Shown here: piece by piece, positions 39,826 to 50,507 of the stretch
Layout: every line of letters starts with the position of its first letter
Numbering within the stretch: the first letter of the stretch is position 1
Origin: Bartonella queenslandensis
Lineage (GTDB): Bacteria; Pseudomonadota; Alphaproteobacteria; Rhizobiales; Rhizobiaceae
Assembly: GCF_018155095.1 (NCBI RefSeq)
Contig: NZ_NAAI01000002.1
Span: 271,126-335,125 of the forward strand
Reading direction: 5' to 3'
DNA: 64,000 bases
Translations under genes and position numbers: made by a program
The notes under the pieces: generated by a model
Database searches by the model: none
The model's input: the letters and a program-made list of their open reading frames with translations, nothing else
Told to the model about the DNA's origin: nothing

Positions 39826-40165
39826 ATCCTGTACTCAAACTTTGTTACACTCTTTAGTTTAAGAATAGAACATATTACTAAAAAAAGTTGTGCTATAATG
39901 TCATAACAGGTATGCATCTAAACATAAGAAAACTCCCTTTAACATTTGTCTCATGTGAAAGGGCGACCACTAAAGCCATTGGTATTTTATCTCTAAAACA
40001 ATGGCTAAATTATGTGCATTTTCTGCTGTGATCATTTCTCCATGACACGTAGATTCTCTGGATTGAATAACTGCTTCTATTTCAATGGTTATCAATCGAC
40101 ATATGATTTATGAAAAACTCCTTGAAACGGTTATCTCATCTGAAGAGGAAATCACCCAAATTATA
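39826..40165. other. Spacer holding the displaced purH tail
   Basis: About 340 bases between the DUF1127 gene and purH. It holds the degenerate purH 3' copy described separately; the remainder is AT-rich and has no recognisable gene. Confidence 0.5.
39970..40079 (-). pseudogene. Displaced degenerate copy of the purH 3' end
   Basis: On the minus strand this reads AVIQSRESTCHGEMITAEN and then AHNLAIVLEIKYQWL before a TAG. The intact purH ends with [19 protein letters not shown] and [16 protein letters not shown]. The frame is open over the whole 35-codon alignment and ends within one codon of the real stop position. It lies about 90 bases downstream of purH in the same orientation. Confidence 0.88.
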
Positions 40166-41785
40166 TTAATGACGGAAATGTCGTATTCCTGTAAAAACCA
40201 TCGCTAAATCTTGCTCATCAGCAGCAGTGATAACTTCTTCATCACGCATGGAGCCTCCTGGTTGAATAACGGCTGTTGCTCCTGCTGCAGCTGCTGCTAA
40301 TAAACCATCTGCAAAAGGAAAAAATGCATCGGATGCAACCACGGATCCTTTTGTGAGCGTTTCTGTTAAGCCTGCTCTTTGCGCACTTTCTGCTGCTTTA
40401 CTTGCAGCAATTTTTGCTGAATCGATACGGCTCATTTGTCCAGCTCCAATTCCAACTGTTGCGCTATTTTTCGCGTAAACAATAGCATTTGATTTAACGT
40501 GTTTTGCGACACGAAAAGCAAATTGAAGATCACGCATTTCATCTTGAGTTGGTGCTCGCTTTGTCACCACTTGCAATTTAAGATCATCAACCACCACATT
40601 ATCCCGTGATTGCACTAAAATGCCTCCTGCAAGTGTTTTCGCAAGAAGTCCTCCACTACGTGGATCAGGGATACCACCTGTAATGAGCAAACGAAGATTC
40701 TTTTTCTTGGCAATAACTTCACGTGCCGCCATTGTCGCATCAGGAGCAATAATCACTTCCGTAAAAATTTTAACAATCTCTTCGGCACATTCTTCATCAA
40801 GGGTTTGATTTAAAGCAACAATTCCACCAAAAGCCGATACATTATCACACATAAGAGCTTTCAAATAAGCTTCTTTCAAATTTTCTCCTTCTGCAACACC
40901 GCAAGGATTGGCATGTTTAATAAGAGCAACAGCAGCGGTTTTTTGCGGATCAAATTCTGCCACAAGCTCAAAGGCGGCATCTGTATCATTCAGATTGTTA
41001 TAAGAGAGCGCTTTGCCTTGTAAAAGTTTTGCTGTTGCGATTCCAAAACGTTTTTCATTATTGCGATAAAATGCCGCCTGTTGATGGGGATTTTCCCCAT
41101 AGCGCATAACACTTTCAAGATGGCCAGAAAAACTCTGCCATGAGGGTGTTTCGATTTTTAAATCCTGTGCAAACCACGCTGCTATTGCTGTGTCATAAGC
41201 TGCGGTGTGCGCATACGCACGCATTGCTAACTGGTGACGCATGGATAAGCTTAAACACCCATTATGCTGTTTTAATTCGGCTAGAATCGAATCATAGTCA
41301 TTTATCGCTGTTACAACACCGGTATAAGCATAATTTTTTGCCGCAGCGCGAATCATTGCCGGTCCACCGATATCAATATTTTCAAGAATTGTTTGCGCAT
41401 CGGCTCCCGATTGGATCGTTTCTTCAAAAGGATAAAGGTTCACCACCAAAAGATCAATTCCATGAATGCTGTTCTTTTCCATAGCTTCCCTATGGCTAGG
41501 ATTTTCTCTTACCCCTAACAAAGCACCATGAATCAAAGGATGGAGTGTTTTTACACGCCCATCCATTATTTCAGGAAATCCAGTAACTTCAGCAACATCT
41601 TTTACGGGTAAACCAGCCGCTATAAGGGTTTTGGCTGTTCCTCCTGTTGAAATCAATTCAACATTGTAAATCGCATGAAGGGCTTGTGCAAATGCAACCA
41701 CCCCCGTTTTATCAGACACAGAAAGAAGAACACGACGAACCCGATGAAGATCAGGTATGGGAAAATTTTTGGCAACAACACCCAT
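40166..41785 (-). CDS. purH: Bifunctional AICAR transformylase/IMP cyclohydrolase
   Basis: A 539-aa enzyme for the last two steps of IMP synthesis. The cyclohydrolase domain starts with [19 protein letters not shown] and has [19 protein letters not shown] and [17 protein letters not shown]. The transformylase domain has the catalytic [29 protein letters not shown] and [16 protein letters not shown] start it at the ATG at 41785, which gives the family length; the longer frame adds 28 hydrophobic residues. It is oriented opposite to rsmB and the heparinase gene, unlike the collinear order usual in relatives. Confidence 0.95.
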   Translation of the reverse strand: MGVVAKNFPIPDLHRVRRVLLSVSDKTGVVAFAQALHAIYNVELISTGGTAKTLIAAGLPVKDVAEVTGFPEIMDGRVKTLHPLIHGALLGVRENPSHREAMEKNSIHGIDLLVVNLYPFEETIQSGADAQTILENIDIGGPAMIRAAAKNYAYTGVVTAINDYDSILAELKQHNGCLSLSMRHQLAMRAYAHTAAYDTAIAAWFAQDLKIETPSWQSFSGHLESVMRYGENPHQQAAFYRNNEKRFGIATAKLLQGKALSYNNLNDTDAAFELVAEFDPQKTAAVALIKHANPCGVAEGENLKEAYLKALMCDNVSAFGGIVALNQTLDEECAEEIVKIFTEVIIAPDATMAAREVIAKKKNLRLLITGGIPDPRSGGLLAKTLAGGILVQSRDNVVVDDLKLQVVTKRAPTQDEMRDLQFAFRVAKHVKSNAIVYAKNSATVGIGAGQMSRIDSAKIAASKAAESAQRAGLTETLTKGSVVASDAFFPFADGLLAAAAAGATAVIQPGGSMRDEEVITAADEQDLAMVFTGIRHFRH

Positions 41786-42843
41786 AACAAAAGCCTTAAA
41801 AATGAAAGAGTTAAAATTCAAACAAAACAAACTTATACGCTTATAGCAAAAGCCTTTAGCAAAATACACTGAAAGGATAAACTGTCTTTTTTAAAATATA
41901 TGATGACTCACCTTGTTTTATTATCCTGTAAAAATACCCATCATTTGAGATGTGGTGATCGGTATAAAAGCCTCATTGACACATTAAATGTTTTTTTTGG
42001 TTTCTTATAACGCAACATCTCATCTTTACAGCGGGGTTGAAACATAAAACGCATCCATATGTTCTCTTCTTATTAGCTTGTGTATGTAAGATGAAGGCAA
42101 GAATATCGCATATATTCATTTGAGTTATCTCTAAAATGGAAAATAATCAGCAAGAATATAAAATTTATAATAGTAAAATCGCTTGCTCATTTTTCTTTTA
42201 TGTTTTTCAAAAGCATTTATGACAATATTTTTAATAGAGTGGTTTTTTTAGAGCAGAAATAACAGATCGCCTCACATTTTTGTACATGACGTTTTTAATA
42301 AGATTACACTCTTCATGCAAAATAAAATGTTATCATATCGCGAATTTGTGCGCATTGATTTTAAAAAAGGATTTTTCAATGAATCAACTTCTATTTTATG
42401 GTAGTCTTGTGAAGAGTGTCGTGTAAATCTTTCGTAAATGGTATAATAGATCCATTGTATCTATATTTAAAGACGCAAATCAGGACAGCCATTCTCTTTA
42501 TCCGTTTTCAATATTTTAATAACTCTTGCTTTAACAAGACTTAGCCTTTGAGATGGAAAAGGTGTTGAGTTTTTTATTTTAATAACTTTATCCCTATGGC
42601 TCTTTGCTTGTGGGGCGTAAGAGAATGATTTTGCGGCTTTTTAGTCAGAAGATTTTCAGTGCAAGAGTGTTATAGATATCTGAGGTTTTAATTTATAAAA
42701 TGATAGAATTATTATTATAAATCAAATAATTGATTTTTAAAAACAAATGTTGTTATGTGTAAACTCTCAATATAATAGCGTTAAGATATGCTTTATTGTG
42801 AAGCATATGAATGATTATATTATGGGGGAAGGTGTTTTTGCTG
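41786..42843. other. Spacer with repeat remnants (purH-SURF1)
   Basis: About 1.06 kb without a recognisable gene. Bases about 41935-42010 match the repeat near 16915-16990 (CATTTGAGATGTGGTGAT). Bases about 42690-42745 match the outer end of the integrase element's arm (AAAATGATAGAATTATTATT, then ATAAATCAAATAATTGATTT; compare 46105-46140). A short TTCGTAAATGGTATAAT at 42430 resembles the dispersed repeat near 2030-2060. Confidence 0.5.
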
Positions 42844-43635
42844 TTATTTTTTTAGTTCTTTTTGCTTTAGCAGAAAAAGAAAAGCGCCCAGTACACCCGC
42901 AGCTAAAATAAACCATGTGATTGCGTAAACAAGATGATTATTTCGAAAGTGGATAATGGTCAGACCAGCGATGGGAAGTTTTGCTTGTGGAGATGTTTTT
43001 CTGGCATCAATGAAATAAGGGGCAACAGTGGACAGACCAAGTTTTTCCGCCATAGCAGGAAGATCACGCGTATACCACACATTTTTGTCAGGATTATTTC
43101 TGCGTGGAAAAAATCCATTTTTTTCACTCATACGTAATAAACCGATGATTGTTGTTTGTTCTGTGTTTTTGGTAGAATCTTGCTGAGATGAGGTATTTGT
43201 ATGTGATTGCTCTGAGTGTTGAAAATTGCTACGTTCGTCCATGGGGACGAAGCCACGGTTGATAAAGGTTAGTGTGTTGTCAACGGTTTGTAAAGGAGTC
43301 AAAACCCAGTAGCCCGTAGTGTTTTGAGCAGCAGCAGTAACAAAAATGTTTTTATCTGTTAAAAGTGTTCCTGTGATAACAACAGGTTGATATTCATTTT
43401 TTTCAAAAGTAACATCTGCCCATCGATTTTTTTGGGGGGCTGTTATGGGGGGTAAGTGAACACGCTGATTGGCACTGGTGATAAGATTTGTTTTCCAGTT
43501 TAACCGTTGTACTTGCCATATGCCTAATGCACTGAAGAGAAGAAAAAAACAAATGCATAAAGTTCCAAACAAAAGAGAAGAAAAGCAACAAGAATTTCCC
43601 TGATGCTTTGCCATGGCGGGTTCTTTTTTGTTCAT
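42844..43635 (-). CDS. SURF1 family cytochrome oxidase assembly protein
   Basis: A 263-aa inner-membrane protein with one N-terminal (SSLLFGTLCICFFLLFSALG) and one C-terminal (LVYAITWFILAAGVLGAFLF) membrane segment flanking a periplasmic domain. Family hallmarks are LGIWQVQRLNWKTNLI, GYWVLTPLQTVDNTLTFINR-GFVP, and NNHLVYAITWF near the end. SURF1 helps insert haem a or copper into cytochrome c oxidase. AAGGAAG precedes the ATG. It is separated from the cytochrome-oxidase genes it usually accompanies; none are in the window. A Ser/Thr/Gln-rich insertion (residues about 140-155) is an unremarkable variable loop. Confidence 0.9.
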   Translation of the reverse strand: MNKKEPAMAKHQGNSCCFSSLLFGTLCICFFLLFSALGIWQVQRLNWKTNLITSANQRVHLPPITAPQKNRWADVTFEKNEYQPVVITGTLLTDKNIFVTAAAQNTTGYWVLTPLQTVDNTLTFINRGFVPMDERSNFQHSEQSHTNTSSQQDSTKNTEQTTIIGLLRMSEKNGFFPRRNNPDKNVWYTRDLPAMAEKLGLSTVAPYFIDARKTSPQAKLPIAGLTIIHFRNNHLVYAITWFILAAGVLGAFLFLLKQKELKK

Positions 43636-43921
43636 GATTTATGCTTCCTTTCAGGATAATATGCTTTTATTCTAACATGGTATACCTTAAAAAAAAGCAT
43701 TTTGTACGCTTTCGGGTGGAATTTGTGTGCCTTTATTGCGGAAAAAGATGAAGGATGAAACAGCAAGAGATGAAAAAGGTTTTATAAAAGACTTGACCTT
43801 TTGTTGTCGACCCCCTATTAGAAAGAAAATTCCCGATGATACCTGTTCAAGGCCGCATTGTGTGTTATGTTCTTTAGGGTATAGGGGATTGAAAGTTTCT
43901 TAGAGTTTAAGGGTGAAGTTT

Positions 43922-44227
43922 ATGTCTCGTGCATGTGAATTGACAGGGAAAACGGTTCTGTATGGTAATAATGTGAGTCATGCGAATAATAAGACTCGGC
44001 GTCGTTTTTTACCAAATCTTTGCAATGTGACGTTGATTTCAGAGGTGTTACAGCAAAGTTATCGCTTGCGCATTTCAGCAAATGCATTGCGTTCTGTTGA
44101 GCACCGTGGTGGTCTTGATGGATTTTTGGTTAAAGCCGATGACAAAGAGTTATCGCAACGTGCGCGCTTATTAAAACGCCAAATCGTTAAGAAGAAAGCT
44201 GAGCAAGAAGCTGGAAAAGCAGCCTAG
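43922..44227 (+). CDS. rpmB: 50S ribosomal protein L28
   Basis: A 101-aa protein with the L28 core ([20 protein letters not shown], then [20 protein letters not shown] and [20 protein letters not shown]) and a basic C-terminal tail. I start it at ATG 43922, matching the family's conserved MSRACELTG; the upstream frame adds three residues only. A promoter is expected in the preceding 286-base spacer. Confidence 0.95.
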   Translation: MSRACELTGKTVLYGNNVSHANNKTRRRFLPNLCNVTLISEVLQQSYRLRISANALRSVEHRGGLDGFLVKADDKELSQRARLLKRQIVKKKAEQEAGKAA

Positions 44228-44278
44228 TTCTTAGCGTTATTGTTTTTGGTTTATGAATGATTTGATTGTTATTCTCTA

Positions 44279-44307
44279 TCCTAAAAGTGCGTTTTTAGGA
44301 TTTTTTC
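44279..44307 (+). terminator. Rho-independent terminator after rpmB
   Basis: TCCTAAAA and TTTTTAGGA pair around GTGCG, followed by TTTTTTC. It is 50 bases past rpmB and just before the transporter gene. Confidence 0.82.
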
Positions 44308-44350
44308 TTCTTAGATTATTTTATTGGTTCCATACCCCAGGTTAAAAAAA

Positions 44351-45034
44351 ATGTTTTTAAGCGGTCTTTTATTAGAACAGCAAAAGAAAAGGTATGTCGT
44401 TTTTTCTATTTTAGCGATGTGTCTTGCGGTCACTGTTTCTAATATTTTGGTTCAATATCCTGTCTATTGGTTTGGTTTGAATGAGCTGTTGACTTATGGC
44501 GCTTTTACTTATCCATTTGCCTTTCTAATCAACGATTTAACTAATCGTTTTTATGGTCCATCTGCTGCGCGGCGTGTGGTTTATGCCGGTTTTTTTGCCG
44601 GTGTTTTTGTTTCTTGGATATTGGCGACTCCGCGACTGGCAATTGCTTCTAGTTTGGCATTTTTATTTGGGCAACTCCTTGATATTGTTGTTTTTACGCC
44701 TTTGCGACGGAAAACGTGGTGGAAAGCACCTTTAGCAGCGGCGTTGGTTGGTTCGGCGTTGGATACGGTGTTGTTTTTTTCTCTTGCTTTTTCGAGTTCT
44801 TTTGCCGTTCTTGATAAGATAACAGGGTATGCTGATAGTTCACTGGTGGAGAGTACTGTTTTGGGAGGGATAGGCATGCCAGTTTGGCTCTCACTTGCTT
44901 TTGGCGATTTTTGCGTAAAAATTGTTATGAGTCTGTTTATGCTGATTCCTTATGGGACAATCCTTAACATTGTGAAGGTTCCTCTTTATCAAAGTCATTC
45001 AAAGGATGATTCCTCTTTTGCTTGTAACAAATAA
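44351..45034 (+). CDS. VUT family (YhhQ-like) queuosine precursor transporter
   Basis: A 227-aa integral membrane protein of the VUT/COG1738 family with about six membrane segments. Family marks are AFTYPFAFLINDLTNRFYGP near residue 55, VVYAGFFAGVFVSWIL, FLFGQLLDIVVFTPLR, and GSALDTVLFFSLAFSSSFAV near the middle. E. coli YhhQ imports preQ0/preQ1 for tRNA queuosine; the same is inferred here. I prefer the ATG at 44351 over the TTG at 44324, because the nine extra residues are atypical and the region overlaps the rpmB terminator. Confidence 0.85.
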   Translation: MFLSGLLLEQQKKRYVVFSILAMCLAVTVSNILVQYPVYWFGLNELLTYGAFTYPFAFLINDLTNRFYGPSAARRVVYAGFFAGVFVSWILATPRLAIASSLAFLFGQLLDIVVFTPLRRKTWWKAPLAAALVGSALDTVLFFSLAFSSSFAVLDKITGYADSSLVESTVLGGIGMPVWLSLAFGDFCVKIVMSLFMLIPYGTILNIVKVPLYQSHSKDDSSFACNK

Positions 45035-46148
45035 TAGTCTTTATTTTCTGTAAAGCTTAAGAAAATTTCCATTATCTTAGGTATCCGACAGGCAAGCGTT
45101 GATTGAGAAAATTTATTGCTTCATGGCTTATGTGAGAGGCCTAGATGTTTCTCTCATTTCAAGACACTTGTTGTTAGGAAGCAATAAAAGTTATTTATTT
45201 ATAATTTCATAAAAAATGGGTGAATAAGCACTCTTTGAAAGAGGTTAAAAATACCTTCTTATAAACTACATTGATGTAAAAGAAATTTCATTTTTGTGTT
45301 GTTAATTTATTGAATTTATAATGATAACTCATCGTTTTGCACCATAAGAAAACTGCATATAATTACCTTCGCGTATTGTAAATCTTCTTATACTGAATTT
45401 AAGCTCTTCTTCGTGTATCAAAAGAAAGGGTGATATGCGGATAAATACCCTTTGAGAGGATGCAAAATGCGTTTTTATGAGTCGTTTCAATATAAAAGAA
45501 ATTGTCGTTGGTTGCTATCAATGTGTTGATTTATGTCAAAATATTAAAAGTTGGAAAATAGAGCTATTTGCATAGGTAAAGATGATTGTGTTGGATTATA
45601 TTTTATGTAATACATTAATTTATAAGGATAATTCATCTTTTTATATGTTGAATGAAAACCTTAAATATTGTAAGAAACCTTTCGTTTCAATCTCTTTTAA
45701 TATGGCTGCAATCAAAAGTATCTCTCTTGCATATGGCAAGCGAGGGAAGCCCGTGTAGATAAAAAACATAAACATTAAAGAAAAGACAAAAATGCCTCTT
45801 AATGAATCACTTCAAATGCTAAAGCTTGTTGTGATATTGGGATGGGCAGGCACAATAATAGTATCGGTTTTTTCTGTATGGGTGTAAAAATGGTGATACT
45901 TAATGGATTTTACACAAAAGATCATTCATAGGCGCTTTTGTGCAATAAGCTTGGAAGTAAGCCGAAATTTTTTTTAATAGGACCATGCTTTCCAGTACCG
46001 TTTGTCATGTGTAAGAAAATAGTTGTGATTGATTCAATCTGGGACGAATTTAAAATAAAGAAATCCTGCGGTATGCAGGGGTCTCATTCAAGTTGAAAAA
46101 ATGATAGATTATCATTATAAATCAATATATTGTTGATTTAAAGTGGGT
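45035..46148. other. Spacer with two copies or remnants of the integrase/inverted-repeat element
   Basis: Bases about 45305-45470 are a shortened left arm running into the integrase leader (ATTGAATTTATAATGATAAC, GTATTGTAAATCTTCTTATA, then ATGCGGATAAATACCC). Bases about 45590-45700 are a second left arm. Bases about 45870-45960 retain integrase-like sequence (GGTGATACTTAATGGATTTT). Bases about 46025-46140 are a right arm ending just before cobT. No functional gene is seen. Confidence 0.65.
45590..46140 (+). mobile_element. Degraded integrase-fragment element with inverted arms (adjoining cobT)
   Basis: The left arm (TAATACATTAATTTATAAGG, then AATATTGTAAGAAACCTTTC) is mirrored by the right arm at about 46025-46140 (AAATCCTGCGGTATGCAGGG, then ATTATCATTATAAATCAATA). 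The integrase reading frame between them has decayed beyond translation. Length and order match the copies at 23.8 and 50.5 kb. Confidence 0.6.
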
Positions 46149-48059
46149 TTATTTTTTATAAAGTTGAGGTGTTTTATCACTAAAAAGTGCTTCTAATTGT
46201 TTTGTTATGGCGTCGGCGAGTTCTTCAGCATTCATAATGGTTACAGCACGTTGATAATAACGTGTGACGTCATGACCAATTCCAATGGCAATGAGCTCGA
46301 TAGGGGAATGTGTTTGGATTTCCTGAATCACTGCGCGTAGATGTTTTTCTAGATAATTACTCGAGTTGACCGATAGTGTTGAATCGTCAACAGGGGCACC
46401 ATCAGAAATGACCATGAGAATACGACGTTGTTCACGCCGTGATAAAAGGCGTTGATGCGCCCAAATCAAAGCTTCTCCGTCGATATTTTCTTTTAATAAT
46501 CCTTCTTGCATCATCAAACCTAAATTGCGCCGTGCTCTACGCCATGGCATATCAGCACTTTTATAGATGATATGACATAAATCATTAAGACGTCCAGGAT
46601 GATTAGGCTTATGTTGCTCAAGCCATTTTTCGCGTGATTTTCCTCCTTTCCAAGTTTTGGTGGTAAAACCTAAAATTTCAACTTTAACACCACAACGTTC
46701 AAGAGTTTGTGCTAAAATATCGGTACAACTTGCCGCAACAATAATGGGACGTCCGCGCATTGATCCAGAATTATCAATAAGGAGTGAAACAACTGTATCC
46801 CGAAATTGGGTATTGTTTTCCATTTTAAAAGAAAGGGGTTGCATGGGATCAATAATCAGACGTGGAAGTCGTGCTGTATCAAGATATCCTTCTTCAAGGT
46901 CAAAGTTCCAGTTGCGATTTTGTTGTGCCATAAGGCGGCGTTGGAGACGGTTTGCTAAACGTCCCACAATGTTTTGAAGATGATTGGCTTGTTTATCAAG
47001 ATAACGGCGTAAGTGATCTAACTCGTTTTCAGAACAAAAATCTGTTGCTTCCAAAACTTCATCAAATTGACGCGTAAATATTTTATAATTGCCAAGTTTT
47101 TCCATTTGTTCTGAATCGGCAAAAAGACGTTTGGGTTTGTTTGGCTTTTCTTGCCAAGGTCCATTTTTTTGTTCGCCGTCAGCTTGATCATTGTTATTTG
47201 AGTGTGTTGTTTGTGCTTTTCCTTCGTCTTGCACATCACTTTCTTGTTCAGTGCTCGTTTGTTCTTCACTTTGAGCGTGTTTTTTATTTTTACTTTCTTC
47301 TTCGGTTGCTTGGTCTTGAGGTTCACACGCGTTTTTTAATTTTTTATTGTTTTCGCTGTCAGAAGTTTCGTTTTGTTGCACTGTCATTTGGAGTGTAACA
47401 AGCATTTGGTGAACGATCTTTGCAAAAGCCTGTTGATTGTAAATGTGATGGGTAAGTTCATTAAGTTCTGCTGCGGCTTTTTGTTCGAGTTCTTGGCGCC
47501 AAAATTCTAAAACAAGACCTGCTTCCTTTGGGGCAGCGCGCTTTGTTATTTTTTCGCGTAATAAAAGAGCTATCGCTTCTTGGATAGGGGCTTCACTTTG
47601 GTTGCTAATTTTTTCATAATGGGCTCTTTTGTATTTATCGGCGATCATGACATCAAGGTTTTTCGCAAGCCCTTTCATGGCTAAAGCACCAATTGCTTCA
47701 ACACGTGTTTGTTCAAGGGCATCAAAGACAGCCCGTGCTTCTGATTCTAGAGGAGAAAATTGCATGTGAATGCGGCTATCATGCAATGCTTTGCGCAGAG
47801 CCATGGAATCACCTAATCCGCGGGTAATCATGATATCTTGATCTGTTGCATGTTGTGGTAATTCTGGTAGACGTGCACAATTTTCGCTCAAAGATGGCCT
47901 GTTGTGGCTAAAAGAAACTTCTAGCTGCGATGTACCAGAAATGGCACGCATACAGGTGGAAAGAGCTTTCTTAAAAGCTTCATGATTAAGCGTATTGGAG
48001 GGAGGATTGTTTGTTAAATTTTTTCTGTTGTCGTCAGGGTCGATCGCCATAATTGACAT
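46149..48059 (-). CDS. cobT: Cobaltochelatase subunit CobT (VWA domain)
   Basis: A 636-aa protein with the CobT N-terminal region, a highly acidic Glu/Gln/Asn-rich middle (about residues 225-300) and a C-terminal von Willebrand A domain. The metal site [10 protein letters not shown] is a DxSxS MIDAS motif, followed by [14 protein letters not shown]. CobT with AAA+ CobS and CobN inserts cobalt in aerobic cobalamin synthesis. cobN and the corrin pathway are not in the window, so the pair may act as a MoxR/VWA-type chaperone (inference). The start is ATG 48059 or 48050. It lies 6 bases after cobS. Confidence 0.9.
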   Translation of the reverse strand: MSIMAIDPDDNRKNLTNNPPSNTLNHEAFKKALSTCMRAISGTSQLEVSFSHNRPSLSENCARLPELPQHATDQDIMITRGLGDSMALRKALHDSRIHMQFSPLESEARAVFDALEQTRVEAIGALAMKGLAKNLDVMIADKYKRAHYEKISNQSEAPIQEAIALLLREKITKRAAPKEAGLVLEFWRQELEQKAAAELNELTHHIYNQQAFAKIVHQMLVTLQMTVQQNETSDSENNKKLKNACEPQDQATEEESKNKKHAQSEEQTSTEQESDVQDEGKAQTTHSNNNDQADGEQKNGPWQEKPNKPKRLFADSEQMEKLGNYKIFTRQFDEVLEATDFCSENELDHLRRYLDKQANHLQNIVGRLANRLQRRLMAQQNRNWNFDLEEGYLDTARLPRLIIDPMQPLSFKMENNTQFRDTVVSLLIDNSGSMRGRPIIVAASCTDILAQTLERCGVKVEILGFTTKTWKGGKSREKWLEQHKPNHPGRLNDLCHIIYKSADMPWRRARRNLGLMMQEGLLKENIDGEALIWAHQRLLSRREQRRILMVISDGAPVDDSTLSVNSSNYLEKHLRAVIQEIQTHSPIELIAIGIGHDVTRYYQRAVTIMNAEELADAITKQLEALFSDKTPQLYKK

Positions 48060-48065
48060 ATTCCT

Positions 48066-49046
48066 TTAAGACAAGACACCCTGCATAAGTGATTCGGGAA
48101 GCTCTTGTCCAAAGGCGCGTTGATAAAATTCTGCGACAGTGGCACGCTCGAGTTCATCACATTTATTGAGAAAAGTTAACCGAAAGGCAATGCCAACATC
48201 TTGAAAAATTGTGGTATTTTCTGCCCAAGTAATGACAGTTCGCGGGCTCATGACTGTTGAAAGGTCTCCATTGATAAAAGCTTGGCGGACCATATCAGCA
48301 ACGTGAACCATTTGTGAAATTGTCTTTTTTCCCTCAGCCGTTTGAAACGATTTGACCTTTGAACAAACAATATCAACTTCTTTATCATGGGGTAAATAAT
48401 TGAGTATCGCGACAATAGACCAGCGGTCCATTTGAGCTTGATTGATCTGTTGGGTACCATGATAGAGCCCTGTTGTATCGCCAAGACCAATGGTATTGGC
48501 TGTTGCAAAAAGACGAAATGCTGGATGAGGAGAAATAACACGGCTTTGATCAAGCAAGCTTAGTTTTCCAGAGGTTTCAAGAACACGTTGGATGACAAAC
48601 ATAACATCGGGACGGCCCGCATCATATTCATCAAAAACAAGAGCAATATTGTTTTGATAAGCCCATGGCAAAATACCCTCTTTAAATTCAGTGATTTGCA
48701 AGCCATCTTTTAAAACAATAGCGTCTTTCCCTACAAGGTCGATACGGCTTACATGACTGTCGAGGTTAATCCGAAGACAAGGCCAATTGAGACGGGCAGA
48801 AACCTGTTCAATATGCGTTGATTTCCCTGTTCCGTGATAGCCGGAAATCATGACTCGGCGGTTAAAGGTAAAGCCTGCGAGAATCGCTAAAGTTGTTTGC
48901 GGATCAAAAAGATAATCGGGGTCAATATCAGGAACATGGAGGCTTTTTGTACTAAAAGCAGGGATTTTCATATCTGTTTCAATATGAAATAGATCACGAG
49001 CGCAAAGTATAAGATCGGGTGTATTTTCAACGGTAAGATTTGTCAT
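48066..49046 (-). CDS. cobS: Cobaltochelatase subunit CobS (AAA+ ATPase)
   Basis: A 326-aa AAA+ protein of the CobS/MoxR branch with Walker [10 protein letters not shown], Walker [14 protein letters not shown], sensor-1 region [13 protein letters not shown] and the second-region [12 protein letters not shown]. It assembles with CobT to drive metal insertion by CobN in cobalamin-making bacteria. The N-terminal segment [19 protein letters not shown] is typical. It is upstream of cobT and downstream of the DnaJ-like gene, as in other Rhizobiales. Confidence 0.92.
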   Translation of the reverse strand: MTNLTVENTPDLILCARDLFHIETDMKIPAFSTKSLHVPDIDPDYLFDPQTTLAILAGFTFNRRVMISGYHGTGKSTHIEQVSARLNWPCLRINLDSHVSRIDLVGKDAIVLKDGLQITEFKEGILPWAYQNNIALVFDEYDAGRPDVMFVIQRVLETSGKLSLLDQSRVISPHPAFRLFATANTIGLGDTTGLYHGTQQINQAQMDRWSIVAILNYLPHDKEVDIVCSKVKSFQTAEGKKTISQMVHVADMVRQAFINGDLSTVMSPRTVITWAENTTIFQDVGIAFRLTFLNKCDELERATVAEFYQRAFGQELPESLMQGVLS

Positions 49047-49251
49047 GATATTTCTGGAAGGGAAAGGACGCTATTTATCTCATGAGAAAACGATACAAGA
49101 GTTAGAGCATTTATGCAATGCTCTATAACGAGAGGCTTAGAGATGAAGGAAGATTGTTTCCACGTATTCTATAATGTTTTATAAAGATAAGAATGTTTTA
49201 TGCAAAGAGTAACGATCTCAATGAGAATGGGTTCATATAAGTGCGTATTTT

Positions 49252-49872
49252 TTAGCATAAACCAGATTTTTTGAGCAAATTATAAGCATGCAAAACATCG
49301 CGAAAGCGCTCTTCTGAAGCACGATTACCCCCATTGGAATCAGGGTGGTGTTTTTTTACCAACTCTTTATATTTCATTTTGATATCTTCTGCTGAAGCGT
49401 TCGCTTGTAAGCCCAGTGTATCAAAAGCTTTGGCTTCTAAAGGTTTTAATTTTCGTGAGAAATTATTTTTTGAATGCTGCTCAGTAAAAAGTGTAAAAGG
49501 ATCACGCATACGATTTTGATAGGCCGCTGTTCCAGAGCGAATCTTTGCATAATTGGCTGCTGTTTTTTTCAATGTACCATTGCTAAGATCTGTCGGCCAT
49601 GTTGGACGATGTCCTGTGAGAGCATCCTTTTGGAATTTGGCGATATCTTGGTTGCTAAGACCAGAGAAGTAATTAAAATTTTTATTATAGGCACGCACGT
49701 GCTCAATACAAAAATGTAGATATTGCCCTTCGTGATTTCGACCTGCAGGTGCTTTATGGGTCCCAGTTTTTTCACAACCTTCCCACTGACACTGTTGCGC
49801 TTCTGCTTCAGATTTTTGTTTTTTATTTGAGCTTATGCGAATTGAATCGAATAATTTAGATGTTATTGTCAT
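49252..49872 (-). CDS. DnaJ-domain protein (rhizobial, C-terminal J domain)
   Basis: A 206-aa protein with a conserved N-terminal region containing a Cys/His pattern (CQWEGCEKTGTHKAPAGR, then LHFCIEHVRAYNKNFNYF), which may bind zinc. A C-terminal J domain (ALDTLGL-like AFDTLGLQANASAEDIKMK) contains the HPD tripeptide in KKHHPDSNGG. It would stimulate an Hsp70; the client is unknown. The gene is divergent from bolA and precedes cobS-cobT, an arrangement conserved in Rhizobiales. Confidence 0.88.
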   Translation of the reverse strand: MTITSKLFDSIRISSNKKQKSEAEAQQCQWEGCEKTGTHKAPAGRNHEGQYLHFCIEHVRAYNKNFNYFSGLSNQDIAKFQKDALTGHRPTWPTDLSNGTLKKTAANYAKIRSGTAAYQNRMRDPFTLFTEQHSKNNFSRKLKPLEAKAFDTLGLQANASAEDIKMKYKELVKKHHPDSNGGNRASEERFRDVLHAYNLLKKSGLC

Positions 49873-49996
49873 ATTCTTGATTTATGCAAAATTGATTAAT
49901 TTTACAAGAATTGACTTTTGAAAAATTTGTTTTCACACTTATGTGATTATGAAAAAGGTGTATTCTTGCACTTTGCATTTTGTTAAGGAATGAAAA

Positions 49997-50269
49997 ATGT
50001 CTGTAGAAACAATAATCAAGAGAAAGCTTCAAGATGCTTTTCATCCGCAGAAACTTGAAGTGATTAACGAGAGTCATCTGCATGAGGGGCATCCTCATAA
50101 TGAGCATGCTTTTGATGGTAAAGGAGAAACACATTTTCGAGTGAAAATGTTATCTTCTTCTTTTTCCAATATGACACGCGTAGAAATTCATCGAGCGATT
50201 TATAAAGTTTTAAAAGAAGAACTGGCTACTTGTGTCCATGCCTTGGCACTCGAGGTTGAAAAGATTTAA
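49997..50269 (+). CDS. bolA: BolA family protein
   Basis: A 90-aa protein with the BolA fold: ESHLHEGHPHNEHAFDGKGE with the conserved His residues, ETHFRVKMLSSSFSNMTRVE, and RAIYKVLKEELATCVHALAL. BolA proteins partner with monothiol glutaredoxins in iron-sulfur cluster trafficking. GTTAAGGAATG lies before the ATG. It is divergent from the DnaJ-like gene. A degenerate copy of its last third lies 0.85 kb downstream, beyond an integrase-fragment element. Confidence 0.92.
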   Translation: MSVETIIKRKLQDAFHPQKLEVINESHLHEGHPHNEHAFDGKGETHFRVKMLSSSFSNMTRVEIHRAIYKVLKEELATCVHALALEVEKI

Positions 50270-50324
50270 TTTTTTTCTTAAAAAATTTTTTAAAGCGGTT
50301 TTTTTGTTTAAAGAAACATCTCTT

Positions 50325-50500
50325 TATACTTCTTACACCCATTTCGCGACGGTGTCCGTGAATGGTAGAAGGGGAATCCTTCTATGAAGTGTATAAAATC
50401 TATTGAGCACTCCCTCTTTACGCTTCATAAAAAAGCAAGCTACACGATCACACACTTTTCCAGTTTATGGGTATTGCACGGTTTTTAGCGTTTAAAATGA
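50325..50500. repeat. Dispersed repeat (second copy near 1990-2180)
   Basis: Shares the block order CCATTTCGCGACGGTG, TGAATGGTAGAAG, TATTGAGCACTCCC, and ACACACTTTTCCAG with 1990-2130. It is a non-coding repeat of unknown origin. It directly adjoins the left arm of the integrase element. Confidence 0.6.
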
Positions 50501-50507
50501 TTCAGGC

